Both the position numbers and the translations under genes were made by a program. DNA of 64,000 nt from Bacillus sp. THAF10 (GTDB lineage Bacteria; Bacillota; Bacilli; Bacillales; Bacillaceae_I): NCBI RefSeq assembly GCF_009363695.1, contig NZ_CP045403.1:1034001-1098000 (forward strand), read 5' to 3'. The notes under the pieces were generated by a model. The model searched no databases. It worked only from the letters and a program-made list of their open reading frames with translations, and had not been told where the DNA came from. This document shows, one piece after another, positions 53,653-62,616 of the stretch; position 1 is the first letter of the stretch, and each line of letters opens with the position of its first letter.

Positions 53653-54465
53653 ATGGAAGAAATCATTGTTTTGTTAAAGTATATATTCCTTGGGATTTTT
53701 CAAGGAATTACCGAGCCTATACCTGTTTCATCTAGCGGACATGTCATGATTCTGCAAGAGCTTTTGGGTATGGAGCTTGAGGGATTAACTTTTGAAATCG
53801 TGGTAAACGCTGCTTCCTTACTTGCCATTTTGATTATTTATCGCGAATCGATTTCACGACTGTTTTTTGGAGCGTTGAGATTTATTGCGAAGAAAGAGAA
53901 GGAAGACAAAGCAGATTTTATGTTTGTCGTGTATTTAGTGGTAGGTACGATTCCAGCTGGAATTATTGGAGTGGTTTTCGGAGATGCCATTTCTGATGCG
54001 TTAGACAACATCAAGGTTATTGGAGTTACCCTCATTGTGACTGGTATTGCCTTATGGTTAATACGCAATCTACGCGGTCGAAAAAACGATGCAGAATTGT
54101 CCTTCAAGGATTCCATCATCATCGGGTTTGCTCAAGCTATCGCACTTATACCTGGTATTAGTAGATCTGGTGCGACCATTGTTGCTGCGATGGCACGTGG
54201 GATGAAGCAAGAAACTGCACTTAGGTTTTCCTTTTTATTATTTGTTCCGGTAAGTGTAGGAAGTATGCTATTAGCAATTAAAGATTTATTGGGGATGGAA
54301 AATCTAAATGAAATTGTTCTGCCATATTCTTTAGCTTTTATTGCCGCATTAATTGCATCTTATTTTTCGTTAAAATGGTTTATGGGAATTATGGCTAGAG
54401 GTAACCTTGCTTATTTCTCTATATACTGTTTTATTGTAGGAACACTTGTGATCCTATTCTTATAA
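53653..54465 (+). CDS. Undecaprenyl-diphosphatase UppP/BacA, paralogue 1 (270 aa)
   Basis: Membrane phosphatase converting undecaprenyl diphosphate to the monophosphate for peptidoglycan and teichoic acid synthesis; also gives bacitracin resistance. Active-site motifs GITEPIPVSSSGHVMIL (usual form E-x-L-P-I-S-S-x-G-H, here Pro-Ile-Pro-Val) and PGISRSGATIVAAM. A second paralogue lies at 61715. Cotranscription with a Ca/Na exchanger is unusual but may only be incidental. GAGGGC precedes the ATG. Confidence 0.88.
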   Translation: MEEIIVLLKYIFLGIFQGITEPIPVSSSGHVMILQELLGMELEGLTFEIVVNAASLLAILIIYRESISRLFFGALRFIAKKEKEDKADFMFVVYLVVGTIPAGIIGVVFGDAISDALDNIKVIGVTLIVTGIALWLIRNLRGRKNDAELSFKDSIIIGFAQAIALIPGISRSGATIVAAMARGMKQETALRFSFLLFVPVSVGSMLLAIKDLLGMENLNEIVLPYSLAFIAALIASYFSLKWFMGIMARGNLAYFSIYCFIVGTLVILFL

Positions 54466-54490
54466 TCTTATTAACTTGTAAAACAATCAA

Positions 54491-54522
54491 AAGACACTCC
54501 TTAGGTGAAGTGTCTTTTTTTT
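54491..54522 (+). terminator. Terminator after uppP paralogue 1
   Basis: AAGACACT (54491-54498) / AGTGTCTT (54509-54516) followed by TTTTTT. Confidence 0.85.
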
Positions 54523-54537
54523 ATATGCATATGAATA

Positions 54538-54581
54538 TAATGTTACATATATATATGATACTATAGAGATAAGTAACATTA
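54538..54581 (+). promoter_or_regulatory. 9-bp inverted repeat around the recombinase gene promoter
   Basis: TAATGTTAC (54538-54546) and GTAACATTA (54573-54581) are perfect inverted repeats separated by 26 bp of AT-rich DNA containing the likely -10 (GATACTATAG). Half-sites of this spacing could be an operator or a recombinase-binding site. Confidence 0.45.
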
Positions 54582-54593
54582 TGGAGGGTTTTT

Positions 54594-55142
54594 ATGGAGT
54601 ATGTCGAAGCAATAAAAAAACGTAGTTATATCCTTCAAATGAAAGAATACTTAAAAGAACATTCCTTACGTGACTATTTATTTTTCGTAATGGGAATCAA
54701 TATGGGTCTTCGGATAAGTGAGCTCCTTCAATTAAAAGTAGAAGATATGAAGGAAGACGAGAAGATAAAGGAATTTTTTTTAACAGATGACCATACGACA
54801 ATTTATATTAATCACCAAGTAAAACAGGCTATATCCCTATACCTTCACCATCGGCCACTTTCTTCATCAGACTATCTCTTTAAGTCCAAAAAATGCAAAA
54901 CCCCCATTACAAGACAGCAGGCATACCGCATCATCAATAAGGCGGCCAAGGAAATTGGAGTTCCGGGAAAAATAGGAACGCATACGTTAAGAAAAACCTT
55001 TGGATACCACGCTTATAGTAGTGGTGTGGCAGTATCCTTATTACAAAAACACTTTCGTCACGCAACTCCGTCTGAAACGTTACGATATTTAGGTGTAAAA
55101 AAACGAGACGATACACCTGTAAAAATAGATGTAAATTTATAG
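54594..55142 (+). CDS. Short tyrosine recombinase (182 aa)
   Basis: Catalytic domain of a phage-integrase/XerC-type site-specific recombinase without the N-terminal SAM-like DNA-binding domain. Catalytic residues: Arg in MGLRISELLQL, His-x-x-Arg in GTHTLRKTFGYHAY, His in KHFRHATPSETL and Tyr in RYLGVKK. Such short integrases occur singly in Bacillus chromosomes. No mobile element is visible around it. It ends 12 bp before a K+/H+ antiporter gene, implying one transcript. TGGAGGG precedes the ATG. Confidence 0.85.
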   Translation: MEYVEAIKKRSYILQMKEYLKEHSLRDYLFFVMGINMGLRISELLQLKVEDMKEDEKIKEFFLTDDHTTIYINHQVKQAISLYLHHRPLSSSDYLFKSKKCKTPITRQQAYRIINKAAKEIGVPGKIGTHTLRKTFGYHAYSSGVAVSLLQKHFRHATPSETLRYLGVKKRDDTPVKIDVNL

Positions 55143-55154
55143 GGAGGAATAAGA

Positions 55155-56681
55155 ATGCTTCAAGGAGCCTTTCATGTGGACTATTTTATTCTATTAACCG
55201 CATTTCTACTAATAGTAGGAGTTATTACCACAAAATTTTCTTCCAGACTTGGTGTGCCAGCTCTTGTACTGTTCATTATAGTTGGAATGACAGCAGGTAG
55301 CGATGGTTTTGGATTGATCTTTTTTGATAATGTGAAATATGCTCAGCTCATCGGTATTTTTGCATTAGTCATCATTCTTTTTGAGGGTGGACTGCAAACA
55401 AAGTGGAATACGGTAAGCAAGGTTATAAAGCCTTCCTTATCCTTAGCGACTTTCGGTGTTATTTTGACTTCCGCTATCGTTGCAGTGTCCGCCAAATTGA
55501 TTTTGGATGTCACTTGGCTAGAAGCATTTTTGTTTGGTGCAATCGTAGGATCTACAGATGCTGCAGCGGTTTTCGCAGTTTTAAAAGGACAAAATATTAA
55601 AGCTCGTATGGGTGCAACGCTTGAAGCGGAATCGGGGACAAATGACCCAATGGCGGTGTTTTTAACTCTTTCTTTTATTGAACTACTTACCGCCTCAGAT
55701 CCAAGCTATATCGGATTTGTTGGAAGCTTCTTTTGGCAAATGGGCATTGGTTTACTCTTAGGACTTGGATTAGGAAAATTAGCTTCTTATTCTATTAATC
55801 AAATTAATTTGGACTCTTCTGGTTTATACCCCGTTTTTGCGATGGCCTTTGCCTTACTTACGTATAGTATTGCTGCATTAATGGGAGCAAGTGGGTTGTT
55901 GGCTGTTTATGTGGCGGCATTAATTATCGGAAATAATGAACTTACCTATCGTCAATCAATTTTCCGTTTTAATGAAGGTTTTGCTTGGATGATGCAAATC
56001 TTAATGTTTATAATCCTAGGGCTTTTAGTATTTCCAGGACAACTTTTTCAATTTGATATCATGTTAAAAGGACTATTACTTTCCATTATTCTTATTGTTG
56101 TTGCAAGACCAATAGCAGTATTCTTATCGACACTAGGCATGAATTTTACTGTAAAAGAAAAGGTCTTTCTTTCTTGGGCAGGATTAAGAGGGGCAGTACC
56201 AATTGTATTAGCGACTTTCCCAATGATTGCAGGAATTCCAAATGCCCAGCTTTTCTTTAATGTTGTATTTTTCGTTGTATTAACGTCAACACTTGTACAA
56301 GGGTCGACCATTACGATGCTTGCTCAAAAGCTTCAACTTACTGGCCCACAAAAAATTGCCCCTATTCATTCGTTAGAGCTTGTTTCGATTGGAAAAGCAA
56401 ATGCTGAAATTATTGAGTTTCAAGTGGAGCAGGATTTAGATATGGTGGGAAAAACGTTAGCAGAGCTGAAATTCCCAGATAAAACGCTCATTAATGCCGT
56501 GATTCGATCAGGCATCCTTGTCACTCCATCTGGAGATACGGTGATAAAAGATAAAGATTTTCTCTATATATTGACTTCAAGAAAAAGTAAGCTAGCTTTA
56601 GAGGAATTTCTGAAAAAGAAAAAACCAACAGAGCAAGAACAAGAACAAGAGGAGAAAGAACTATCTAAGGTAGAAAATTAA
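55155..56681 (+). CDS. Potassium/proton antiporter, CPA1 family, with RCK_C domain (508 aa)
   Basis: NhaP2/CpaA-like cation:proton antiporter: 12-13 transmembrane helices with LFEGGLQTKWNTV and the ion-binding GSTDAAAVFAVLKG and ESGTNDPMAVFLTLSF, then a cytoplasmic C-terminal TrkA_C (RCK_C) domain at about 400-485 (IIEFQVEQDLDMVGKTLAEL). RCK_C domains of such antiporters bind c-di-AMP, which would open K+ export. The acidic/glutamine tail EQEQEQEEKE is a low-complexity end. GGGAGGAATAAG precedes the ATG. Confidence 0.92.
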   Translation: MLQGAFHVDYFILLTAFLLIVGVITTKFSSRLGVPALVLFIIVGMTAGSDGFGLIFFDNVKYAQLIGIFALVIILFEGGLQTKWNTVSKVIKPSLSLATFGVILTSAIVAVSAKLILDVTWLEAFLFGAIVGSTDAAAVFAVLKGQNIKARMGATLEAESGTNDPMAVFLTLSFIELLTASDPSYIGFVGSFFWQMGIGLLLGLGLGKLASYSINQINLDSSGLYPVFAMAFALLTYSIAALMGASGLLAVYVAALIIGNNELTYRQSIFRFNEGFAWMMQILMFIILGLLVFPGQLFQFDIMLKGLLLSIILIVVARPIAVFLSTLGMNFTVKEKVFLSWAGLRGAVPIVLATFPMIAGIPNAQLFFNVVFFVVLTSTLVQGSTITMLAQKLQLTGPQKIAPIHSLELVSIGKANAEIIEFQVEQDLDMVGKTLAELKFPDKTLINAVIRSGILVTPSGDTVIKDKDFLYILTSRKSKLALEEFLKKKKPTEQEQEQEEKELSKVEN

Positions 56682-56713
56682 AAAGGTTACCCATTTTTTG
56701 GGTAACCTTTCTC
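56682..56713. terminator. Bidirectional terminator
   Basis: AAAGGTTACCC (56682-56692) / GGGTAACCTTT (56700-56710), perfect 11-bp stem between converging genes. Confidence 0.88.
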
Positions 56714-56716
56714 TAA

Positions 56717-58243
56717 TTATGAGGCAATCTTTTGTTTTAATGTTCTCTTAGTCTTATTATCGAGAGCTCCAGATTTATATTGGAAGCTGCAATATATTAA
56801 AAATACGGAAATCAAAACATAACCTAATGCAAAATCAGGTGCTGCATTTATAGACAGCTTTGGTGCGTGCATAAATCCGACAAAAGATAAGAATGAACCG
56901 ATGAGAGCAAAGGAAGCAGCTCTTCTGTAATCTTGATCAATAATATAAACCGTAATGGCTCCTAAAATAATGGCAGTGAACATCGCTCCTTGTCCTAAAG
57001 GGACAATTCCTTCTGAAATTCCAGCAACTACTTCTCCAGCACTTTTATTAAATCTGGTCATGACATAGTTTGCAAAGTACGGTAGCATGGCAATGGCAAC
57101 AGCAGGGAAATATCTTTTCTCATTGGACTGAAAAGCAGTAGAGACCATGGAAATTCCCACGAATACTAATATTGGAGCGACCGCAGCGAGCGGGATAATG
57201 GCGGCAAGGGCTGCAATTACTCCAGTCATGGCTGCAAGACCAAAAACAATAGCGTTTAAGATGCTATAACCTCGTCCTGCACCCATCCATTTCGAGCCTA
57301 CTGTCGCAATATAAACGGTAGTAGGGAAAAGACCGCCAAAAACTGCCCCAAGCATCGTACCCACTCCATCGACTGCTTGACACTCACGAACATCATAAGA
57401 ATCACCTGCAGCAGCCATGGCATCCACGTTGTTCATCGTTTCAATAGCATTATACAAAGTAATCGGCAATATGATGGCAAGTAAGCCAACTAAGGCTGTA
57501 AACAAATAGCTCATTCCTTCAAAAGCAGCAAAGCTAGGGAGAATAGGATAGAACCCGATATTTGCTAGCCCTTCAGAAATTTGACCTGGCGATTGATAAC
57601 CAAGTGCAAAGGCCAAAATTGTTCCGATGATAACAGCAAAGAGGGAAGCTGGGATTTTAAATGGCATGCTGATTTTCCCAACAACACCAGCAATGATAAT
57701 GACGAGTGCAACTAATCCAACGACAGGAATAGAAAATGTATTAAAAAGCATTTCTCCAGCAATGAACGTTAAAGCCACACCTGCTAGTGCTCCAAGCATG
57801 GCAGCGCGTGGAAGGTTGTTTCTTACCCAATTACCTGTAAAGCTAACCAACGCTTCAATCAAACCGCTTAAAAAAGCAGCAGCTACGGCAATTTTCCAAG
57901 CAAGCTCAGGGTCTCCAGTTAATGCATTAGCTGGTGCTAGTACTCCAAATAAAAACACAAACATAACGGGAGTACTAATTCCATAGGAAAGCGCGGTAAC
58001 ATCCGTCCGTTTTTCTTTCTCAGCAAGGCGTTTTGCCATAAAGGCATAATAAAGATTACCAACCATCACCGCTACTGCAGCACCAGGGATTACTTTTCCA
58101 AACACAATGCTTGCTGGGAATCCCATACCAAGCATCGTAACAGCGATGATGACAAAATTGGCGAGGTTATTTTGAAAAAGGGCAAAAAAAGCATCCGTAT
58201 CTTCTTTTTTATACCAAGGGTAATGGATGGTGGTTGATTTCAT
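56717..58243 (-). CDS. NCS2-type purine/xanthine permease family protein (508 aa)
   Basis: Membrane permease of the xanthine/uracil (NCS2) superfamily with about 12-14 helices; typical glycine/alanine-rich core such as DVTALSYGISTPVMFVFLFG and GGLFPTTVYIATVGSKWMGAGRG. It follows xpt under a guanine riboswitch, so transport of a purine base is very likely. It is longer than, and not obviously of the same subgroup as, the PbuX permease that follows xpt in B. subtilis. TAGGAGGCC precedes the ATG; 18-bp gap to xpt. Confidence 0.85.
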   Translation of the reverse strand: MKSTTIHYPWYKKEDTDAFFALFQNNLANFVIIAVTMLGMGFPASIVFGKVIPGAAVAVMVGNLYYAFMAKRLAEKEKRTDVTALSYGISTPVMFVFLFGVLAPANALTGDPELAWKIAVAAAFLSGLIEALVSFTGNWVRNNLPRAAMLGALAGVALTFIAGEMLFNTFSIPVVGLVALVIIIAGVVGKISMPFKIPASLFAVIIGTILAFALGYQSPGQISEGLANIGFYPILPSFAAFEGMSYLFTALVGLLAIILPITLYNAIETMNNVDAMAAAGDSYDVRECQAVDGVGTMLGAVFGGLFPTTVYIATVGSKWMGAGRGYSILNAIVFGLAAMTGVIAALAAIIPLAAVAPILVFVGISMVSTAFQSNEKRYFPAVAIAMLPYFANYVMTRFNKSAGEVVAGISEGIVPLGQGAMFTAIILGAITVYIIDQDYRRAASFALIGSFLSFVGFMHAPKLSINAAPDFALGYVLISVFLIYCSFQYKSGALDNKTKRTLKQKIAS

Positions 58244-58261
58244 GGAAAGGCCTCCTATGTG

Positions 58262-58945
<684 letters not shown>

Positions 58946-58996
58946 ATTATGAGTAGTCTTACTCAGGGTAAAAAAGAGTAAGAAAAAAAGTATAGT

Positions 58997-59074
58997 ATCA
59001 CCCGTAGTCAAGCCATTTACGGTAGCTTGGTAGAGACTTGTAGGCCATATTCCTACTATTATACGAGTTGTGAT
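58997..59074 (-). ncRNA. Purine riboswitch, guanine type
   Basis: Minus-strand core CGTATAATAGTAGGAATATGG, CCTACAAGTCTCTACC, CCGTAAATGG, GACTACGGGTGAT has the consensus of the purine aptamer. The discriminating base is C (GACTA), which specifies guanine/hypoxanthine and not adenine. P1 closes ATCACAACTCGTA with TACGGGTGAT. Ligand binding should stop transcription of xpt and the permease. Confidence 0.96.
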
Positions 59075-59220
59075 ATAGGATTGTTTGGATTATGAAGTGA
59101 TTATAAAGGAAATTAGGACCTTTGAAAAGACTTTTGTGTGAAAAATACGAATAAAAATATCTGGAAGAGGAGGATAGTTAAGAGTTTACCTAGGGGAAAA
59201 GAAGAAATGAGATGAAAATT

Positions 59221-59253
59221 AGACCGCTAATAATTTTATGAAATAAGCGGTCT
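59221..59253 (-). terminator. Terminator overlapping the stop of the 64-aa protein gene
   Basis: AGACCGCT / AGCGGTCT perfect 8-bp stem; on the minus strand it is followed by AATTTTC. Confidence 0.6.
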
Positions 59254-59446
59254 AGCTTTTTACAGGCTCATCACTAGTAGAGATGTGCTTGTACACAGAT
59301 ATATTTTGCAAGATACTTATGACCATTAAAGTGACCATCGTCCAAAAGTAACCAATATCATGGATGACGAATGCAATCACGGCAGCGACCAGCATGAGGA
59401 AACTTGCAATAATACTTACAACAAAAATAATTTTACTCAAACTCAA
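59252..59446 (-). CDS. Two-helix small membrane protein (64 aa)
   Basis: MSLSKIIFVVSIIASFLMLV starts the first transmembrane helix, and YFWTMVTLMVISILQNISV forms the second; short polar C-terminus. GGAGGAGATG precedes the ATG. Family unknown; single gene with its own terminator. Confidence 0.65.
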   Translation of the reverse strand: MSLSKIIFVVSIIASFLMLVAAVIAFVIHDIGYFWTMVTLMVISILQNISVYKHISTSDEPVKS

Positions 59447-59647
59447 GGGTACATCTCCTCCTTAAATTGGTCGTAAGCAGTAGTATGTAATTACCCAAAG
59501 TGGCTAGGCATATGAGGTAATTATACAATATTTCTTGTTAACTCATCATTACAGTTATGTAAAATATTCGAAGTTCTAATAATTCTTAGACGAGGTAAAT
59601 AGCAAAAAGGTTGCAAGTTTTCACCAAAAAATGAAAGATAAGTTGAA

Positions 59648-60319
59648 TTATCTTTCATTTATTTTTATCAGCTTATGAACATCCTTTAAAACTTCCTCTT
59701 CAATTTCATGTCTTATCCATCCCACTTTTGGGGCAAATGACGAATTACCTCTTCGAATTACATTTCCTTGTTGATCTTTTTCCTCAAAGTCCACCACAAT
59801 ACAATTCTTGAATGTTTTTGCAGGGGTTTTAATTTCTGCATCAATGGAGCGTACTTTATAGGATATTATTAGTTCAAGCTCTTTCATTTCCTCTGTCCAT
59901 GAAAAATTTTCTTCCAAGGGATAAGAGATAATTTTTGTTTTTGGAAATTTTTCAATGTCTGTTGCATCCCATTCAGATGGAAAGTCCTCTGATAAGACAA
60001 TAAACCCGAAAATTCCATCCTTTGTTTCTTCATAGAAATTATTTGTTTCTTTTACTTCTTTTGTTTTATTTTCTGTGGTCGTGTGGACAGTTTTCACCTG
60101 AATAATGTTACTATCTGAAACTTTATTATAAAGTACACGGTATTTACTATGTTCCTTTTCTTCAACATATCGTTGAAAGGTATAGTCTCCTGAAGAAGGT
60201 AGTAATGATGGGGGAGGAGCCTCTTCTGCTTGACCTGATTTCTCTTCTACAGCAGTTCCACAGCTAGAAAGGACAACAACTATTAATCCCGTAAGTAGGG
60301 TAACGAGAACACGTCGCAA
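59648..60319 (-). CDS. Lipoprotein of unknown function (223 aa)
   Basis: Signal peptide RRVLVTLLTGLIVVVLSSC with lipobox VLSSC, then a proline-rich linker (EEAPPPSLLPSSG) and a soluble beta-rich domain (YTFQRYVEEKEHSKYRVLYN ...). I do not recognise the family. The TTG at 60319 lies 6 nt after AAGGAGGT; a TTG at 60325 is too close to it. Located among small cell-surface genes. Confidence 0.7.
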   Translation of the reverse strand: MRRVLVTLLTGLIVVVLSSCGTAVEEKSGQAEEAPPPSLLPSSGDYTFQRYVEEKEHSKYRVLYNKVSDSNIIQVKTVHTTTENKTKEVKETNNFYEETKDGIFGFIVLSEDFPSEWDATDIEKFPKTKIISYPLEENFSWTEEMKELELIISYKVRSIDAEIKTPAKTFKNCIVVDFEEKDQQGNVIRRGNSSFAPKVGWIRHEIEEEVLKDVHKLIKINER

Positions 60320-60379
60320 CGACAAACCTCCTTGTAATGGTTATGGTTTCGATAGTGTTCCCACTTATATAGAAATTAA

Positions 60380-60493
60380 TTAGTCCTCATGACCAAGAAA
60401 GCGATACCCTATGTAGAGAAGGATAAGGCATCCAATTGTTATCAAGATGAGATCATAGCCAACACATGTTTGTTGCATGCAAAATTCTCCCAT
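60380..60493 (-). CDS. 37-aa single-span membrane peptide
   Basis: MGEFCMQQTCVGYDLILITI, then GCLILLYIGYRFLGHED: a short N-terminus with two cysteines, one transmembrane helix and a charged end. GGAGGGT lies 5 nt before the ATG. Too short for most gene callers. Function unknown. Confidence 0.6.
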   Translation of the reverse strand: MGEFCMQQTCVGYDLILITIGCLILLYIGYRFLGHED

Positions 60494-60574
60494 ATAGACC
60501 CTCCATCAATAAATATTTGTAATAGTATGAAAATTTTATAGAGAATAGACCTTGAAATAAATGGAACATCCATA

Positions 60575-60603
60575 GAAAAAAGCCGAAACGAGCGTTCCGA
60601 CTT
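60575..60603 (-). terminator. Terminator of the 119-aa lipoprotein gene
   Basis: Minus strand: AAGTCGGAAC (60603-60594) / GTTTCGGCT (60589-60581) then TTTTTT. Confidence 0.75.
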
Positions 60604-60608
60604 ATTAT

Positions 60609-60968
60609 TCATTCCCATTCTTCTCTGTCTTTCTCTGCTTGTATTTTCTCTTCCAAAAATGTAACAGCCTCGTCTTTATCATAGGTGAATAACAACATGT
60701 CACTGGTGAGGTAACCGGTATATTCAAAGATAATATAAGCAGGAGCACGATCGAATTCATATTTTGGATACTGTTCGTTTGCTTCGTCTAAGCCGATAAT
60801 GACTTCACTGTTATCCAAAATTAGTTCAATATCTTCTATCTGAGACAAGGTTGCTTCTTCCGTATTTTCGACAACCTCGATAAAAGAATATCTTTCAGAC
60901 GGTTGTTGCTGCATACAGGCTGTCATGAAAAGTAGGAAGATGGGCAGAAGAATCAGCTTTTTCATCAT
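60609..60968 (-). CDS. Small lipoprotein (119 aa)
   Basis: Signal peptide MMKKLILLPIFLLFMTAC with lipobox FMTAC and a mature acidic domain of about 100 residues (RYSFIEVVENTEEATLSQIE ... FLEEKIQAEKDREEWE). Family not recognised. GGAGGTG precedes the paired ATGs by 6-9 nt. Divergent from the DedA gene with a 147-bp gap. Confidence 0.7.
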   Translation of the reverse strand: MMKKLILLPIFLLFMTACMQQQPSERYSFIEVVENTEEATLSQIEDIELILDNSEVIIGLDEANEQYPKYEFDRAPAYIIFEYTGYLTSDMLLFTYDKDEAVTFLEEKIQAEKDREEWE

Positions 60969-61115
60969 CTACAACACCTCCACAACTAATATTCGACACA
61001 ATATGCTTTTTTCCTTTTTTATGGTGAAATTTAGGAATTGCTTGATTTAAGTGCTTTTCAAGGACTTGTCTACATACATTGATAGGGACAACTCTTTCAT
61101 AAATGAGGCGATAGC

Positions 61116-61703
61116 ATGGAACAATTTTTTTTAACAATTTTTGCTTTTTTTGCACAAATGGGTGTTTGGGGAATTATGTTGGGCTTAATGGTGGAAGTCA
61201 TTCCAAGTGAAATTGTGTTAGGTTATGGTGGCTATCTCATTTCTAAAGGAGAAGTCAATCGCACCGGTGCGCTTATTGCTGGGGTTGTTGGAGGGACATT
61301 TGCACAGCTTTTCTTATATTGGGCTGGTAGCATGGGAGGGAGACCCTTTCTTGAGAAATACGGAAAATACATATTCATTCAGCCTAAGCATTTAGATATA
61401 TCAGAAAGATGGTTTCAGCATTATGGACCTATTGTCGTTTTTACTGCTAGGTTCATTCCGATAGTAAGACATGCCATTTCCATCCCAGCAGGCATTGCTA
61501 AAATGAAATTTTCGCACTTTTTACTCTACACAATAGCAGCGATTATACCTTGGACTGTTCTATTTTTATACCTTGGCTTTCAATTGGGTGAAAATTGGCG
61601 GGATATTAAGCATGCGGCGCAACCGTTAGTGATTCCGCTGATGATCTTAATTATATTAGGTGCCATTACTTATTTTGTGTTTGACAGAAAAAGAATGCGA
61701 TAG
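61116..61703 (+). CDS. DedA family protein, candidate undecaprenyl-phosphate flippase (195 aa)
   Basis: SNARE-associated/DedA membrane protein with re-entrant loops: VEVIPSEIVLGYGGYLISKG near the N-terminus and the signature FTARFIPIVRHAISIPAGIAKM. DedA proteins related to UptA (YngC in B. subtilis) return undecaprenyl phosphate to the inner leaflet. The gene lies 11 bp before a uppP paralogue, the phosphatase that makes the same lipid, which supports this role. GAGGCG precedes the ATG. Confidence 0.85.
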   Translation: MEQFFLTIFAFFAQMGVWGIMLGLMVEVIPSEIVLGYGGYLISKGEVNRTGALIAGVVGGTFAQLFLYWAGSMGGRPFLEKYGKYIFIQPKHLDISERWFQHYGPIVVFTARFIPIVRHAISIPAGIAKMKFSHFLLYTIAAIIPWTVLFLYLGFQLGENWRDIKHAAQPLVIPLMILIILGAITYFVFDRKRMR

Positions 61704-61714
61704 GGGAGAGAGGC

Positions 61715-62494
61715 ATGTCCAAAATTGAAGCCTTCATTCTAGGGATTATCCAAGGGTTAACGGAATTTTTACCTATTTCCAGCACCGGTCATTTATATAT
61801 AGGACGCAATTTATTCAATCTAGAAGAAGCAGGCTTACTTCTAGATACGATGTTACACTTTGGCACACTAATCGCGGTCCTCTACTTTTATCGGGAAGAA
61901 TTCTTTAAAATACTTCGGAACCCGTTTCATAAGCTAACCCTATTGTTAATTGTTGGTACCATTCCAGCCGTTATTATTGGACTAACATTTAAGGATTATT
62001 TTGAAGCTATTTCAAAGACAGGTGTCACCATTGGCTGGGAATTCCTCCTTACTGGGGCAGTGTTATGGTTTGCTGACTCAATAAAAAAAGGGGCAAAGAA
62101 GATGGATGAAATTACGTGGAAGGATGCTCTATTTATTGGATCCTTTCAGGCTGCTGCCATTTTCCCAGCCATCTCACGGTCTGGTTTAACCATTGCTGCT
62201 GGACTACTTCGAAAATTGGACCGAGAAACAGCTGCCTATTTCTCCTTTCTTCTGTCTACTCCTGCTATTGCAGGCGCGGTATTCTTGCAAACACTTGAAG
62301 TAGCTGAAGTAGGAAAAGAGGATATTACGTTAACTTCTTTAATGATTGGGATATTGGCGTCTTGTTTTTTTGGATATATTGCAGTGAAATGGATGATAAA
62401 TTATTTAAAAAAACATTCGTTACGGACATTTGCTGTTTATGTTTGGATACTTGGAATTGGGATTATTATTTTGCAGTATTTTGGTCTTTTTTGA
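61715..62494 (+). CDS. uppP: Undecaprenyl-diphosphatase UppP/BacA, paralogue 2 (259 aa)
   Basis: Same enzyme family as the gene at 53653, with the canonical first motif QGLTEFLPISSTGHLYIG and second motif PAISRSGLTIAAGLL. About 8 helices. Cotranscribed with the DedA-family gene 11 bp upstream, so dephosphorylation and flipping of the lipid carrier would be produced together. GGGGAGAGAGGC precedes the ATG. Confidence 0.93.
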   Translation: MSKIEAFILGIIQGLTEFLPISSTGHLYIGRNLFNLEEAGLLLDTMLHFGTLIAVLYFYREEFFKILRNPFHKLTLLLIVGTIPAVIIGLTFKDYFEAISKTGVTIGWEFLLTGAVLWFADSIKKGAKKMDEITWKDALFIGSFQAAAIFPAISRSGLTIAAGLLRKLDRETAAYFSFLLSTPAIAGAVFLQTLEVAEVGKEDITLTSLMIGILASCFFGYIAVKWMINYLKKHSLRTFAVYVWILGIGIIILQYFGLF

Positions 62495-62555
62495 AAGCTG
62501 TTTTCGTAAACTTTGTTGATGCTGCGTATAGTTAAGCAATACGTAAGAGAGCTTT
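62495..62555 (+). repeat. Dispersed repeat family A, fragment A6
   Basis: Left end of family A only: AAGCTGTTTTCGTAAACTTT, GATGCTGCGTATAGTTAAGC, then the match stops. Confidence 0.75.
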
Positions 62556-62567
62556 TAATAAAGAAAA

Positions 62568-62604
62568 AATGCCATTTCCAAATAGGGAAAACGGCATTTT
62601 TTTT
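62568..62604. terminator. Bidirectional terminator between uppP and nrdB
   Basis: AAATGCCATTTCC (62568-62580) / GGGAAAACGGCATTT (62585-62599), A-run and T-run on the two sides. Confidence 0.88.
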
Positions 62605-62616
62605 ATGAAACATTAC

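Noticed and set aside
56682..56710. AAAGGTTACC as another GntR operator
   Set aside because: It is the stem of a bidirectional terminator between convergent genes, far from any promoter.
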